Positions 1-7,659 of a stretch of 64,000 nucleotides of DNA are shown here, one piece after another (position 1 is the first letter of the stretch; the number at the start of each line of letters is the position of its first letter). The notes beneath the pieces are model-generated. The model saw only the letters and a list, made by a program, of their open reading frames with translations. It ran no database searches and was not told the DNA's origin. The stretch is from Stigonema ocellatum SAG 48.90 = DSM 106950 (GTDB lineage Bacteria > Cyanobacteriota > Cyanobacteriia > Cyanobacteriales > Nostocaceae): assembly GCA_016903675.1 (NCBI GenBank), contig JADQBA010000037.1:1-64000 (forward strand), in the 5' to 3' direction. The position numbers were made by a program, and so were the translations under genes.

Positions 1-62
1 TGTCAATTTTATGAATCCTTGTTTGGTTATTTGTGGTTTCTACTTAGAGGTGCAAGATATAA
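1..62. repeat. Dispersed repeat, copy A
   Basis: This stretch matches 51835-51897 with about seven differences over 62 nt, both in plus orientation, ending in the shared words CTTAGAG and GCAAGATATAAG. No coding potential is seen. The element may extend left beyond the window. Confidence 0.7.
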
Positions 63-99
63 GCCAATACAGTTCAGTTAGTAGTGTTCACAGACTGAA

Positions 100-165
100 G
101 ATCCCCCCAACCCCCCTTAAAAAGGGGGGCTTATTCCCCCCTTTTTAAGGGGGGTTAGGGGGGAT
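100..165. repeat. Long near-perfect palindrome (GATCCCCCC...GGGGGGATC)
   Basis: Two arms of about 30 nt are separated by about 5 nt, and each arm can also fold on itself (CCCCCCTTAAAAAGGGGGG). It lies downstream of the peroxidase-like gene but has no U-tract, so it looks more like a palindromic mobile repeat than a terminator. A related C-rich/G-rich palindrome is inserted in the helicase gene at 54024-54068. Confidence 0.7.
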
Positions 166-313
166 CAAAGCCTTAACTGAACGGTATTGAGATATAAGCC
201 GACCACTAGCGGCTGACGCCTTTAGCAACATATCAAAGAAACACGAATTCCCCCCCCCACTCCCACTCCCCCCTTCCCCCCCACCTCCAACTCGTGTTTC
301 TTGAAAGTTACTG

Positions 314-2377
314 CTACTCTCCTAGGAAGTTCGGTTCTGGAGTGTTAAGACCATTACGACCAACGGCAGGTATCTCCAATAGGTCATCCGTAGCTTGCCC
401 TTTGCTGTCGTTGGTAACGGAGTTCTGGTTGCCGGGATGTCCGTTGGGGACGAACAGTTGCGGGTGGTCGAAGGGTGCTTTTTCATACCGCACTCGCTCA
501 TCCGTGAGGGATTTGAGAAAAGCCACTAGTGCCTCTTTGTCATCTTCGCTGAGATTAAGCACCGGGAGAGGGGGTGGACCGCTTGGATTTGCGTCTCCCC
601 CGCCCCGACTGTAGAAATCGACCACTTGCCGCAGGCTCAACTGTCCGCCATTGTGAAAGTAGGGGGCAGTCAGTTCCACATTGCGGAGTCCTGGCGTTTT
701 AAATAATCCATCCGCATTCACTGTATCTTTGGGACCGACAGTGACATTGGGGGCTTCGCCGAAGACCTGTTGGAAGCTACCCTGTTGGGCTAGTCGCGTC
801 TCAGAGAGAGGGCGTGAGTTAGGTGTCAGGTCATCGTCAGCGCCAAGGCCGATGTCATTGTTGATAGGCGTGACACCGATGTTGAAGAAGCCGGTGTCGT
901 TAGACCTAGAAGGTTTTTGTGTGATTCGTCCATTTTTCTGCACGTTTGTCACCGAAGCGGCGGTGAATTCTGCCCCTCCGTGGCAAGAGATGCAACCGCT
1001 GTTGAGGAAAACTTTCAGACCTTGCTGCTGTTGGGCAGTCAAGGCGCTGGTGTTCCCGTCCTGGTATTGGTCATAAGGCGAATTATCCGAAACCAGAGTG
1101 GACTCGTACATCTGAATTGCCAGCCCCATGAACAGTGGGAAGTTGTAGTCTATCAGAGAAAACTGCTGGGGTGACAATTGATCGGGATATACCACACCAT
1201 CTAAGTCTGTCACTAAGTTGACCAATTTCCTAACGATAGTACGGTTACCCAATTCATCGATCTTAATTATCTGAGGGGACTTCCACCACTCTGGCTTAAA
1301 AGCTTTCTTGATCAACTTCGCGTAGGTCGTCTTAAGCCCTGTTTCGGGGAAATTGCTGAAGCTACCGAGAACGCTGTCATCCTTCGCCACCAACTGCTTG
1401 CCGAGTGGTTTGAGTCCACGTAGCTTCTTACCATGCTCCCTTGGCAATTCCAAGCGCTGGGAACCAGTGAGCTTACCAGCTATATCTGGGAACGTACGAC
1501 CAGTACTAGACTCCTCAAGGGAAGTGAGCGGTGGTCCCACTGCCTGGGAAGCCGCCGCCGAATTTTTGAGGCTAATTTTCACCTTTTCTAGTTGCAGACC
1601 CAGCAAACCACCTACTTTGTAGACATAGGCATTTGGGTCTCTATCCCCGAAGGAATTCACCCCGTTGAATTTGTTTTGAGCGCGTCCATCCCAGAAGTTG
1701 CGGAAGTTATACACCGCATTGATTACACTCGGAGTGTTGCGACTTGTGACCTGACGGACGTTTGTACCATTGACATTGAAGACCGGATCGGGCTGGACGG
1801 TGGTGTTATCTTGGGCACTGCCAGGATTGATAGAGTTGAATTTGGTCTGAAAGACACCCTGGGAGCCGGTAACGTCGTCAATATCCTTAGATAACTCCGA
1901 ATTACGGTCGTTGGGGTCCGTTAGATTGTGGAATGGATAATCTGCTACTGTCAGCTGATAGTTTGGTCCGCCTCCCGGATTAAAAATTTTATCCAGTCCG
2001 GGGTTGATCTGGTTCTTAGACCTGCTGTCTGTTCCTGCATGGAAGTGGCAACTGGCACACGACTGGATGCCGTCGCTGCCAACCTGCATGTCCCAGAAAA
2101 GAGTTTTTCCCAAGGCGATCGCAGCTGTCTTGTCTCTGATGTAATTACTGATATCATCCGGTTCTGGAACCGATACACTTTTGAGCGAAGGCGGAGCCTG
2201 CGGACCTGATGGGGCGACTTGCGCCGATACAGTATGCCCTGCTATAATTGCGATAGAAACAAATACGATGATTGTGGCGGTTTTCTTTATTCTTGTTGAA
2301 AACCTTGGTAGTATTTGAGTTAGCAGTCGTCGAAGTGTAGTCACAAATAGTGCTACCTTCTGTCTTAAGGTTTTCAT
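314..2377 (-). CDS. Di-haem cytochrome c peroxidase-like protein
   Basis: The 687-residue protein belongs to the CcpA/MauG di-haem peroxidase family. It has an N-terminal hydrophobic signal segment (about residues 32-52, ending in VSAQ) and two c-type haem motifs, CASCH at 107-111 and CISCHGG at 462-468. FKTPGLRNVELTAPYFHNG near the C-terminus is typical of the family. Export to the periplasm or thylakoid lumen is inferred. Classical members have about 330-370 residues, so about 300 extra residues lie mainly between the haem sites. Family members reduce hydrogen peroxide or oxidise other substrates; the substrate cannot be read here. It appears monocistronic. The ATG at 2375-2377 directly precedes the signal peptide. 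Confidence 0.85.
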   Translation of the reverse strand: MKTLRQKVALFVTTLRRLLTQILPRFSTRIKKTATIIVFVSIAIIAGHTVSAQVAPSGPQAPPSLKSVSVPEPDDISNYIRDKTAAIALGKTLFWDMQVGSDGIQSCASCHFHAGTDSRSKNQINPGLDKIFNPGGGPNYQLTVADYPFHNLTDPNDRNSELSKDIDDVTGSQGVFQTKFNSINPGSAQDNTTVQPDPVFNVNGTNVRQVTSRNTPSVINAVYNFRNFWDGRAQNKFNGVNSFGDRDPNAYVYKVGGLLGLQLEKVKISLKNSAAASQAVGPPLTSLEESSTGRTFPDIAGKLTGSQRLELPREHGKKLRGLKPLGKQLVAKDDSVLGSFSNFPETGLKTTYAKLIKKAFKPEWWKSPQIIKIDELGNRTIVRKLVNLVTDLDGVVYPDQLSPQQFSLIDYNFPLFMGLAIQMYESTLVSDNSPYDQYQDGNTSALTAQQQQGLKVFLNSGCISCHGGAEFTAASVTNVQKNGRITQKPSRSNDTGFFNIGVTPINNDIGLGADDDLTPNSRPLSETRLAQQGSFQQVFGEAPNVTVGPKDTVNADGLFKTPGLRNVELTAPYFHNGGQLSLRQVVDFYSRGGGDANPSGPPPLPVLNLSEDDKEALVAFLKSLTDERVRYEKAPFDHPQLFVPNGHPGNQNSVTNDSKGQATDDLLEIPAVGRNGLNTPEPNFLGE

Positions 2378-2858
2378 TATTCTGAGGAACTATTCTTGGC
2401 TAAAGCTCATTGATGAGTGGTCAAGATAGCACCGCCAATGCCCAGTAGCTATATACGCTGAGTATTGGGTCGGAACTTAGGTATCAAATAGACCTGATAT
2501 ATAAACCTTAATAGAACTCTGTAAAGATATGTGTAAATATTACGTGAATTTCTCACTCCCTAAGTGGTAAATTTTACACAAACTCTTCTCAAGAATTTCC
2601 ACTACCATTCACAAATGGATGCTATCTGCTCAGGAATGGGATGCGCTCAACATTCAATACTGCGTAGGTTTTGAATATTCGTAGGTTGGGTTGAGGCAAT
2701 GCGTTACCCAACAAACCCCGCAAAATGTTGGGTTTCGTTCCTCAACCCAACCTACAGATTTTTATTTTTTAGGCAAAACCTGTGCAGTATTGGCTCAACA
2801 TTTTGTTCAAAGGCAATAGCTCCCCCGCCAACAAGCGAAGCTAAGGCGGGGTAGTTCA
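2378..2858. other. Intergenic region with a palindromic repeat
   Basis: This 481-bp gap has no convincing gene. It holds the inverted repeat at 2681-2755 and a GC-rich hairpin (CCCCGCC/GGCGGGG) at about 2822-2852 beside the 3' end of the DUF1634 gene. The promoter of the peroxidase-like gene should lie in the AT-rich part near 2400-2580, but no clear -35/-10 pair is visible. Confidence 0.5.
2681..2755. repeat. Inverted repeat GTAGGTTGGGTTGAGG...CCTCAACCCAACCTAC
   Basis: This imperfect palindrome contains GCGTTACCCAACAAACC and GTTGGGTTTCGTTCC segments. A second copy in inverted orientation lies at 60956-61030. It is a MITE-like dispersed element with no coding capacity. Confidence 0.8.
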
Positions 2859-3407
2859 CTAATGCGCTCCCACAAGACTATAAATCAGAGCCATCAATAC
2901 TGAAAAAGTGATAATAACGTAGGTAAATTCTCGCTGCCAGAGGAAAACCAATAGAGAAACTACCACGCGAATGATGGGAACAGCAACTAGTAACAGTAAC
3001 CCAAGTTGGATAATACCACGGCTGCTACCTGAAAGAACTGCTGTCATGATACCTGTTGGAGAACACAACTCGGATGGTTCCCCTTGAAAAAACTGATAGT
3101 CAACAGGTTCAGCACCATGGTGAATCAAATACAGTATGCCACCTACCAAAACTACAGCGCTAGCAATCAGAACGCCGTACTGTAATATGTTGCTCAGCAA
3201 CAGTTCAAGTCGCTGTTCACTCAAGGTTTTCGTGCCATTACTGTTAGCATCAACCTCACAGCCATCAACAGCAGACTGCTGTGCTAACTCCTCTACATCA
3301 GAGTCTGGTTTTTTTGCCTCCAACCAGCTGTGTACAGACGAGAAATTTTGCGTCTCTACAACCTTTGGCGATGCTGATGAAACCGAAGAAGAACCAAATT
3401 TATCCAT
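2859..3407 (-). CDS. DUF1634 membrane protein
   Basis: This 182-residue protein has a hydrophilic N-terminus and three predicted membrane segments (VLIASAVVLVGGILYLIHHG, a central helix with LGLLLLVAVPIIRVV, and VIITFSVLMALIYSLVG), as in the DUF1634 family. I chose the ATG at 3405-3407 (MDKFGSS). It overlaps the end of the upstream TauE gene by 8 nt, so the two are almost certainly co-translated; an upstream frame start at 3467 would lie well inside tauE. DUF1634 proteins are commonly encoded beside TauE/SafE permeases, suggesting an accessory subunit. That function is inferred, not demonstrated. Confidence 0.85.
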   Translation of the reverse strand: MDKFGSSSVSSASPKVVETQNFSSVHSWLEAKKPDSDVEELAQQSAVDGCEVDANSNGTKTLSEQRLELLLSNILQYGVLIASAVVLVGGILYLIHHGAEPVDYQFFQGEPSELCSPTGIMTAVLSGSSRGIIQLGLLLLVAVPIIRVVVSLLVFLWQREFTYVIITFSVLMALIYSLVGAH

Positions 3408-4245
3408 GATAAAATTCCCCTGATAAACTGCTGCCGAGCATCTTAAAAGCCAATGCCACCATAACAAGACTGAAGATAATTCTTAAAATCTGCGTCTTAG
3501 CTCCCATAAGAACCCTAGCCCCCAAAAAAGCACCAGGTAATACTCCCAAGATCACTGCCATTGACAGTCCAGGATCGATATAGCCCCGCGCTAGGTAAAC
3601 TCCAACTGATGCGGCTGCTGTCACACCGATCATAAAGTTGCTGGTGGTTGTAGAAACTTTGAATGGAACACGCATAAATTGATCCATCGCCAGTACCTTA
3701 AAAGCGCCTGAACCAATGCCAAGTAATCCGGAAATCACTCCAGAAGCCAACATAACGAGAAACCCAATGGGGACAGAATGAACTTGGTAGGATATCAATC
3801 CATCAGGGGTTGGGTAAGTGCTATTCAGTTTCAGATAGCCTCCCAAAAAGTCCGCTGACTCATTTTCAGGATTTTCGAGTTTGGGTTGCTGTGAAAGGTA
3901 AGCTGAATAAAGTAGGACAATGGCAAGGACGAAACTCAGAGCTTGAACAGAAATAAAAGTTGCTATCACTGCTCCAACGATCGCTCCTATTGTTGTCGCT
4001 ACTTCCAAAAACATTCCTAAACGCAAATTAGTAAAGCCTTTTTTAAGGTATGTAGATGCTGCACCCAAAGAAGTAGCTATGACAGACACTAAGGAAGCAC
4101 CAACAGCATACCGGATATCAACTCCAAATACAGAAGTTAACAAGGGGACAATGACTACTCCACCCCCTAATCCAGTTAGCGCCCCTACAAAACCTGCTGT
4201 AAATGACCCGATCCAAACTAATAAAGAAAAATCTAAAATATTCAA
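3400..4245 (-). CDS. TauE/SafE family sulfite/anion exporter
   Basis: The 281-residue polytopic membrane protein has the two TauE repeats: GFVGALTGLGGGVVIVPLL near the N-terminus and GLLGIGSGAFKVLAMDQ in the second half. These glycine-rich loops mark the family, whose members export sulfite, sulfoacetate or related organosulfur anions. The substrate here is unknown. It is the first gene of a two-gene unit with DUF1634 and is divergent from the DUF202 gene at 4960. The 715-bp spacer between them is filled by repeat elements. Confidence 0.88.
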   Translation of the reverse strand: MNILDFSLLVWIGSFTAGFVGALTGLGGGVVIVPLLTSVFGVDIRYAVGASLVSVIATSLGAASTYLKKGFTNLRLGMFLEVATTIGAIVGAVIATFISVQALSFVLAIVLLYSAYLSQQPKLENPENESADFLGGYLKLNSTYPTPDGLISYQVHSVPIGFLVMLASGVISGLLGIGSGAFKVLAMDQFMRVPFKVSTTTSNFMIGVTAAASVGVYLARGYIDPGLSMAVILGVLPGAFLGARVLMGAKTQILRIIFSLVMVALAFKMLGSSLSGEFYHG

Positions 4246-4270
4246 GTTATATTCCTGTATAAGTAAATAT

Positions 4271-4400
4271 CTATAGGAATTCTATTTGATTTTTGAAGCC
4301 ACAGGTAGGGTGGGCACTGCCCACCAAAGCCCAGACATGGTGGGCAGTGCCCACCCTACACTACTTAAGATTTTTCACAAATGATTTAGGATTCCTATAT
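4271..4400. repeat. MITE-like element, family 1, with REP-type core
   Basis: The ends are CTATAGGAAT and ATGATTTAGGATTCCTATAT, inverted relative to each other. The core at 4305-4359 is a palindrome (GGTGGGCACTGCCCACC and GGTGGGCAGTGCCCACC around a short spacer). The same arrangement recurs at 4744-4856 and 40009-40126. Confidence 0.8.
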
Positions 4401-4576
4401 GTCTATTGCTATAACCAAAAATACCACATGCAGCAGATGGAGTTTTCTGATTTTTTACTGGTATGATGACGGTGCCATCGCCCTCTGCACACTCCACAAA
4501 GGGCGATCGGGTGGGTACGGCAAATCAGAAAGGTTTGCCGGATATTATCCACCCTACTCAAAGCCAGCTCCCAAAA

Positions 4577-4640
4577 ACCCAGAAACCCGGTTTCGTAGGG
4601 GCGTATTGCAAGTAGGGGCGTATTGCAATACGCCCCTACT
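4577..4640. repeat. Palindromes AGAAACCCGGTTTC and GTAGGGGCGTATTGCAATACGCCCCTAC
   Basis: A short GAAACCCGGTTTC palindrome is followed by GTAGGGGCGTATTGCA and then a perfect 28-nt palindrome at 4612-4639. The same 28-nt palindrome occurs at 7601-7628, where it is nested inside the GAAACCCGGTTTC repeat. An open frame across this region (4399-4749) consists mainly of repeat sequence and is not called. Confidence 0.75.
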
Positions 4641-4743
4641 TGAGGTGTTCGGATCTCAAATAGGATTGCTATACATTTCTCTAGTATTCACGAAAACGTC
4701 CCATTTTAATATTTTAAAAAATGAATTACTGTACAATAAATAT

Positions 4744-4856
4744 CTATAGGAATCATATTTGATTTTTGAAATATACGTAGGCACTGCCCACCAGAGACTG
4801 GTTTTGGTGGGCAGTGCCCACCCTACTTGTTCCGATCTTAAATAGGATTCCTATAT
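4744..4856. repeat. MITE-like element, family 1, with REP-type core (second copy)
   Basis: The ends are CTATAGGAATCATATTTGATT and AAATAGGATTCCTATA. The core at 4777-4826 is a slightly shortened GTAGGCACTGCCCACC...GGTGGGCAGTGCCCACCCTAC palindrome. It lies about 100 bp upstream of the DUF202 start. Confidence 0.8.
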
Positions 4857-4959
4857 ATTAGAATAATCCTAAATGAGTTAACCCAAAATAAACCTAACTA
4901 TGTCACAGAATTAGGAACTATAATTTCATTCATAATTCATAATTTATAATTCATAATTC

Positions 4960-5388
4960 ATGAAGCTAGAGACACAAGAAACACAGGGTTTAGAAGAAAA
5001 GTCTCTTTCAAAGAAACGCAGTTCAGAACGGGTGCGGGAACACCTAGCCAACGAACGTACTTATCTGGCATGGATGAGAAGTGGGATCGCCCTCATGGGT
5101 TTTGGCGTCCTCATTGTCCGTCTTCGTATCATCCGTCCCCCCCTTGCACCCCAGCCTCCTGGGACTGGCTGGATGTTAGGTTTAGCATTCTCATTAGTTG
5201 GTCTGTTGACAGTGCTGTTTTCCGCCCTGCACTACCGTGTAGTTGGTCGTGACATTGACCAAGATGACTATGAACCAGCAGACCTTTGGGTCATCCTCTC
5301 TAGCCTCTCTGTCATACTTCTAGGAATTGGGGTTATTTACTACGTTTTCACTGTTCCCCTTCACGCAAACAATGTGATAGCTGAATGA
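4960..5388 (+). CDS. DUF202 (YidH-type) membrane protein
   Basis: The 142-residue protein contains the DUF202 signature RVREHLANERTYLAWMRSG (about residues 25-43), followed by three membrane helices (ALMGFGVLIVRLRII, GWMLGLAFSLVGLLTVLFSAL, LWVILSSLSVILLGIGVIYYV). DUF202 proteins are small inner-membrane proteins of unknown function. The gene is monocistronic and divergent from the TauE/DUF1634 unit. The ATG at 4960 follows an AT-rich stretch of repeated CATAATT words, and no strong ribosome binding site is visible. Confidence 0.85.
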   Translation: MKLETQETQGLEEKSLSKKRSSERVREHLANERTYLAWMRSGIALMGFGVLIVRLRIIRPPLAPQPPGTGWMLGLAFSLVGLLTVLFSALHYRVVGRDIDQDDYEPADLWVILSSLSVILLGIGVIYYVFTVPLHANNVIAE

Positions 5389-5420
5389 ACATGAATTTGG
5401 AATTGGAGCAAAAGGCACTA

Positions 5421-5511
5421 TATAGCAATCCTAAATGATTTGTAAACGCAGAGAAACCCGGTTTCTTTAAGAAACCGGGTTTCTGAAGCTTGAGGTCCTT
5501 AATAGGACATT
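5421..5511. repeat. MITE-like element, family 1, with GAAACCCGGTTTC core
   Basis: The left end is TATAGCAATCCTAAATGATT and the right end is degenerate (AATAGGACAT). The core is a paired GAAACCCGGTTTC / GAAACCGGGTTTC palindrome, unlike the REP core of the copies at 4271 and 4744. Confidence 0.7.
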
Positions 5512-5532
5512 AGTATCTACAAGATACGGCAC

Positions 5533-5658
5533 TTAACCTCGCTCTCCATAAATACTTTCCCGGCTAATATCTTCATCTTCTAGCGTTGGAAGGTTAAGCC
5601 CTCGATGGCTTTCCACCCACTCTTGAGGAGTTGCGGTTTCATAGAAAGGACGTTCCCT
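5533..5658 (-). pseudogene. Fragment of a small antitoxin-like protein (C-terminal part)
   Basis: The minus strand encodes about 40 residues ending in EDEDISRESIYGERG and a stop at 5533-5535. A stop codon sits immediately upstream in frame (5659-5661) and there is no start codon. The ending resembles the C-termini of small cyanobacterial antitoxin-type proteins; this is from memory of the motif, not a search. I read it as a remnant. The rest of the 5389-6121 gap holds repeats only. Confidence 0.45.
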
Positions 5659-5880
5659 TTACTGATAAATTGCAGCGCCTGGAGTACACTTTCGACCCAA
5701 TAGATTATTTTGCTGCAAAATAAATTTAAGATTTAGGCGTAGTCAAAGTACTCCGAAAGCCTCTCCTCAAGCTGGATTTATCACATCCATCCTCTACGCC
5801 CCGCAGACATTCGTGCAATTATCTTAACCTATCACCTATGACCATGACCCGTTTCAACGAACTAAATTCAAGTTTGTTCA

Positions 5881-5930
5881 AGTCGGCTTAAGCCGACTTC
5901 AGCTATTAGCCTAAGAATTTATTCTTAGGC
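5881..5930. repeat. Double hairpin AGTCGGCTTAAGCCGACT / GCCTAAGAATTTATTCTTAGGC
   Basis: Two perfect or near-perfect palindromes are separated by TCAGCTATTA. A similar two-hairpin layout with different arms lies at 51764-51815. It is a dispersed structural element with no open frame. Confidence 0.65.
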
Positions 5931-5975
5931 GCATAGGCTGCAATCTCAAAATAAAATAGTGTACAATTGGAGGAA

Positions 5976-6078
5976 TATAGCAATCCTAAATCATTCGTGA
6001 GAGTCGAGAAACCCCGTTGCTTCAAGAGACTGAGTTTCTGATATCCGCAATCCTCACAAATCAAATAGGACTGCTATC
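5976..6078. repeat. MITE-like element, family 1, with degenerate AAACCC/GTTTC core
   Basis: The ends are TATAGCAATCCTAAATCATTCGTGA and TCACAAATCAAATAGGACTGCTAT, a good inverted match. The core is a decayed form of the GAAACCCGGTTTC palindrome. It lies just beyond the 3' end of the Rrf2 gene. Confidence 0.75.
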
Positions 6079-6121
6079 GTCATCAGCTGCTTCCATCATT
6101 ATCCCGTATTACCAGAAGTCG

Positions 6122-6577
6122 CTAAATATAATACATCGGTTCCTGCTGCATGCGAGTTTCTCTTTCCTGGCATAAGTCTTGGAGTGTATAACCTTTTAAA
6201 ATCTCAACAGAGGCGGTGTTGGCTTTATCCCAGACTTCACGAACCAGATCCCTTTCCAGAGTGATAGTTTCAGAACTTTCTCTGTCTTTCTTCTCACCTT
6301 CCACCAAAGTGACAATTTCCAGCAAGGTAATCTGCCAAGGTTCACGAACTAAAACAAAGCCTCCTCTAGAGCCGCGATGGCTTTGCACCATACCAGCACG
6401 TCGCAAACTGGCAAGAATTTGCTCCAGATAGCGCTCTGGTATGGGTTGCTTGGTAGTGATTTCACTCATGGTTAAAGGAGCTTTTTTTCCCTTATGGCTT
6501 GCTAGTTCTAAAAGTGCTAGCAGCGCGTATTCGACTTTGGAAGACAGATCCAGGAGAGCGTAATTTTGGCTATTCAA
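6122..6577 (-). CDS. Rrf2-family transcriptional regulator without Fe-S cysteines
   Basis: The 151-residue protein has the Rrf2 winged-helix domain: LSSKVEYALLALLELA at 11-26, recognition region IPERYLEQILASLRRAGMV at 46-64, and wing GSRGGFVLVREP at 69-80. The IscR-type [2Fe-2S] cysteine trio, expected around residues 90-110, is absent; the only cysteine is C136. Cysteine-free Rrf2 proteins include CymR, which controls cysteine metabolism. The divergent neighbour is cysE, so a role in cysteine/sulfur control is a reasonable inference. The start could also be the leucine region at residue 11, but the ATG at 6577 is used here. Confidence 0.88.
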   Translation of the reverse strand: MNSQNYALLDLSSKVEYALLALLELASHKGKKAPLTMSEITTKQPIPERYLEQILASLRRAGMVQSHRGSRGGFVLVREPWQITLLEIVTLVEGEKKDRESSETITLERDLVREVWDKANTASVEILKGYTLQDLCQERETRMQQEPMYYI

Positions 6578-6650
6578 GTCTCTACTCAGTCATCGCTATA
6601 CTACTATTCATCAATACAAGTATCGTATTTTATGCAAAATTCACTTTTAT

Positions 6651-6684
6651 CTTAAGTGTTGGATGTGATAATATCCCACTTAAG
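6651..6684. promoter_or_regulatory. Candidate operator between the Rrf2 gene and cysE
   Basis: Perfect 8-nt inverted arms CTTAAGTG (6651-6658) and CACTTAAG (6677-6684) are separated by 18 nt in the divergent promoter region. The site lies about 75 bp upstream of the Rrf2 start and about 140 bp upstream of cysE, so one site could serve both genes. Binding by the neighbouring regulator is inferred. Confidence 0.4.
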
Positions 6685-6825
6685 TTCCATTATAACGATA
6701 TATCTATCGATTTACAGTAGATTATCTCACAGAATTTCCACCAATGGCTTTATCCATCGGTTAAGAAAATTCTTAAACTTCCTCAAAACTTGAGCTTATC
6801 CTAGTAAAGATCATTGGAACTAAGT

Positions 6826-7554
6826 ATGTTGCTTACTGATTTGCGAACAATTTATGAACGTGACCCAGCAGCCCGTAACTGGCTGGAAGTCTTGTTCTGC
6901 TATCCGGGACTCCAAGCTCTACTGTTCCATCGAGTGGCACACTGGCTGTATCAAATGGGCATTCCCTTTGTACCTCGGTTTATTTCCCATATCAGTCGGT
7001 TTTTGACTGGGATTGAAATCCACCCAGGGGCACAGATTGGCAAGGGTGTCTTTATTGACCACGGAATGGGAGTGGTCATTGGCGAGACAGCCATTGTGGG
7101 CGACTCTGCCCTAATCTACCAAGGAGTCACTCTTGGTGGTACGGGAAAACAGACAGGTAAGCGCCATCCAACTTTAGGCAATAATGTAGTTGTGGGAGCA
7201 GGCGCAAAGGTACTGGGAAATATTCAAATTGGCGATCATGTCCGCGTCGGAGCAGGTTCAGTGGTACTGCGGGACGTGCCGAGTCACACTACCGTAGTCG
7301 GCATTCCTGGGCGTCTGATTCGTCAGCAGGAAAACCTAACAGCCGATGCTCTGTCTCATAATAAACTGCGGGATGTGGAAGCGGAAGTGATCCAAGCTTT
7401 ATTTGAACGGGTCAAGGCGCTAGAGAAACAGGTCGAAGAGTTGGGAGATCAATCATCTTTATCTGAATTCCAGGTTAGTCAACCACAAACCAATAACGGC
7501 AAATCTAGGACTAATTTGGTGATTGAAGAGTTTCTTGATGGTGCAGGAATTTAA
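6826..7554 (+). CDS. cysE: Serine O-acetyltransferase
   Basis: CysE transfers acetyl from acetyl-CoA to L-serine to give O-acetylserine, the carbon skeleton for cysteine synthesis. The 242-residue protein shows the typical N-terminus (TIYERDPAARNWLEVLFCYP) and the left-handed beta-helix hexapeptides from about residue 66 (IHPGAQIGKGVFIDHGMGVV), with catalytic-type histidines H66 and H79. The C-terminal tail carries a short helical extension. I prefer the ATG at 6826; a TTG at 6814 is also open. The 3' end is closely followed by a nested palindrome. Divergent transcription from the Rrf2 gene suggests local control. Confidence 0.95.
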   Translation: MLLTDLRTIYERDPAARNWLEVLFCYPGLQALLFHRVAHWLYQMGIPFVPRFISHISRFLTGIEIHPGAQIGKGVFIDHGMGVVIGETAIVGDSALIYQGVTLGGTGKQTGKRHPTLGNNVVVGAGAKVLGNIQIGDHVRVGAGSVVLRDVPSHTTVVGIPGRLIRQQENLTADALSHNKLRDVEAEVIQALFERVKALEKQVEELGDQSSLSEFQVSQPQTNNGKSRTNLVIEEFLDGAGI

Positions 7555-7587
7555 GGGTAGTCCGCCCACTCCCCATTCCCCATACTG

Positions 7588-7643
7588 CAGAAACCCGGTT
7601 GTAGGGGCGTATTGCAATACGCCCCTACGAAACCGGGTTTCTG
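7588..7643. repeat. Nested palindromes (CAGAAACCCGG...CCGGGTTTCTG around a 28-nt palindrome)
   Basis: The GTAGGGGCGTATTGCAATACGCCCCTAC palindrome (7601-7628) lies inside the two halves of a GAAACCCGGTTTC-type palindrome. This suggests one mobile palindrome inserted into another. Its right side lies only about 15 nt before the first open codon of the broken tnpB. Confidence 0.75.
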
Positions 7644-7659
7644 TCATGCCACTAGATAA

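Noticed and set aside
2822..2852. GC-rich hairpin as terminator of the DUF1634 gene
   Set aside because: There is no U-tract in the transcript direction; it resembles a dispersed palindrome.
4399..4749. Open frame of 116 codons
   Set aside because: It is composed largely of GAAACCCGGTTTC and GTAGGGGCGTATTGC palindromes and family 1 end sequence; no protein-like pattern.
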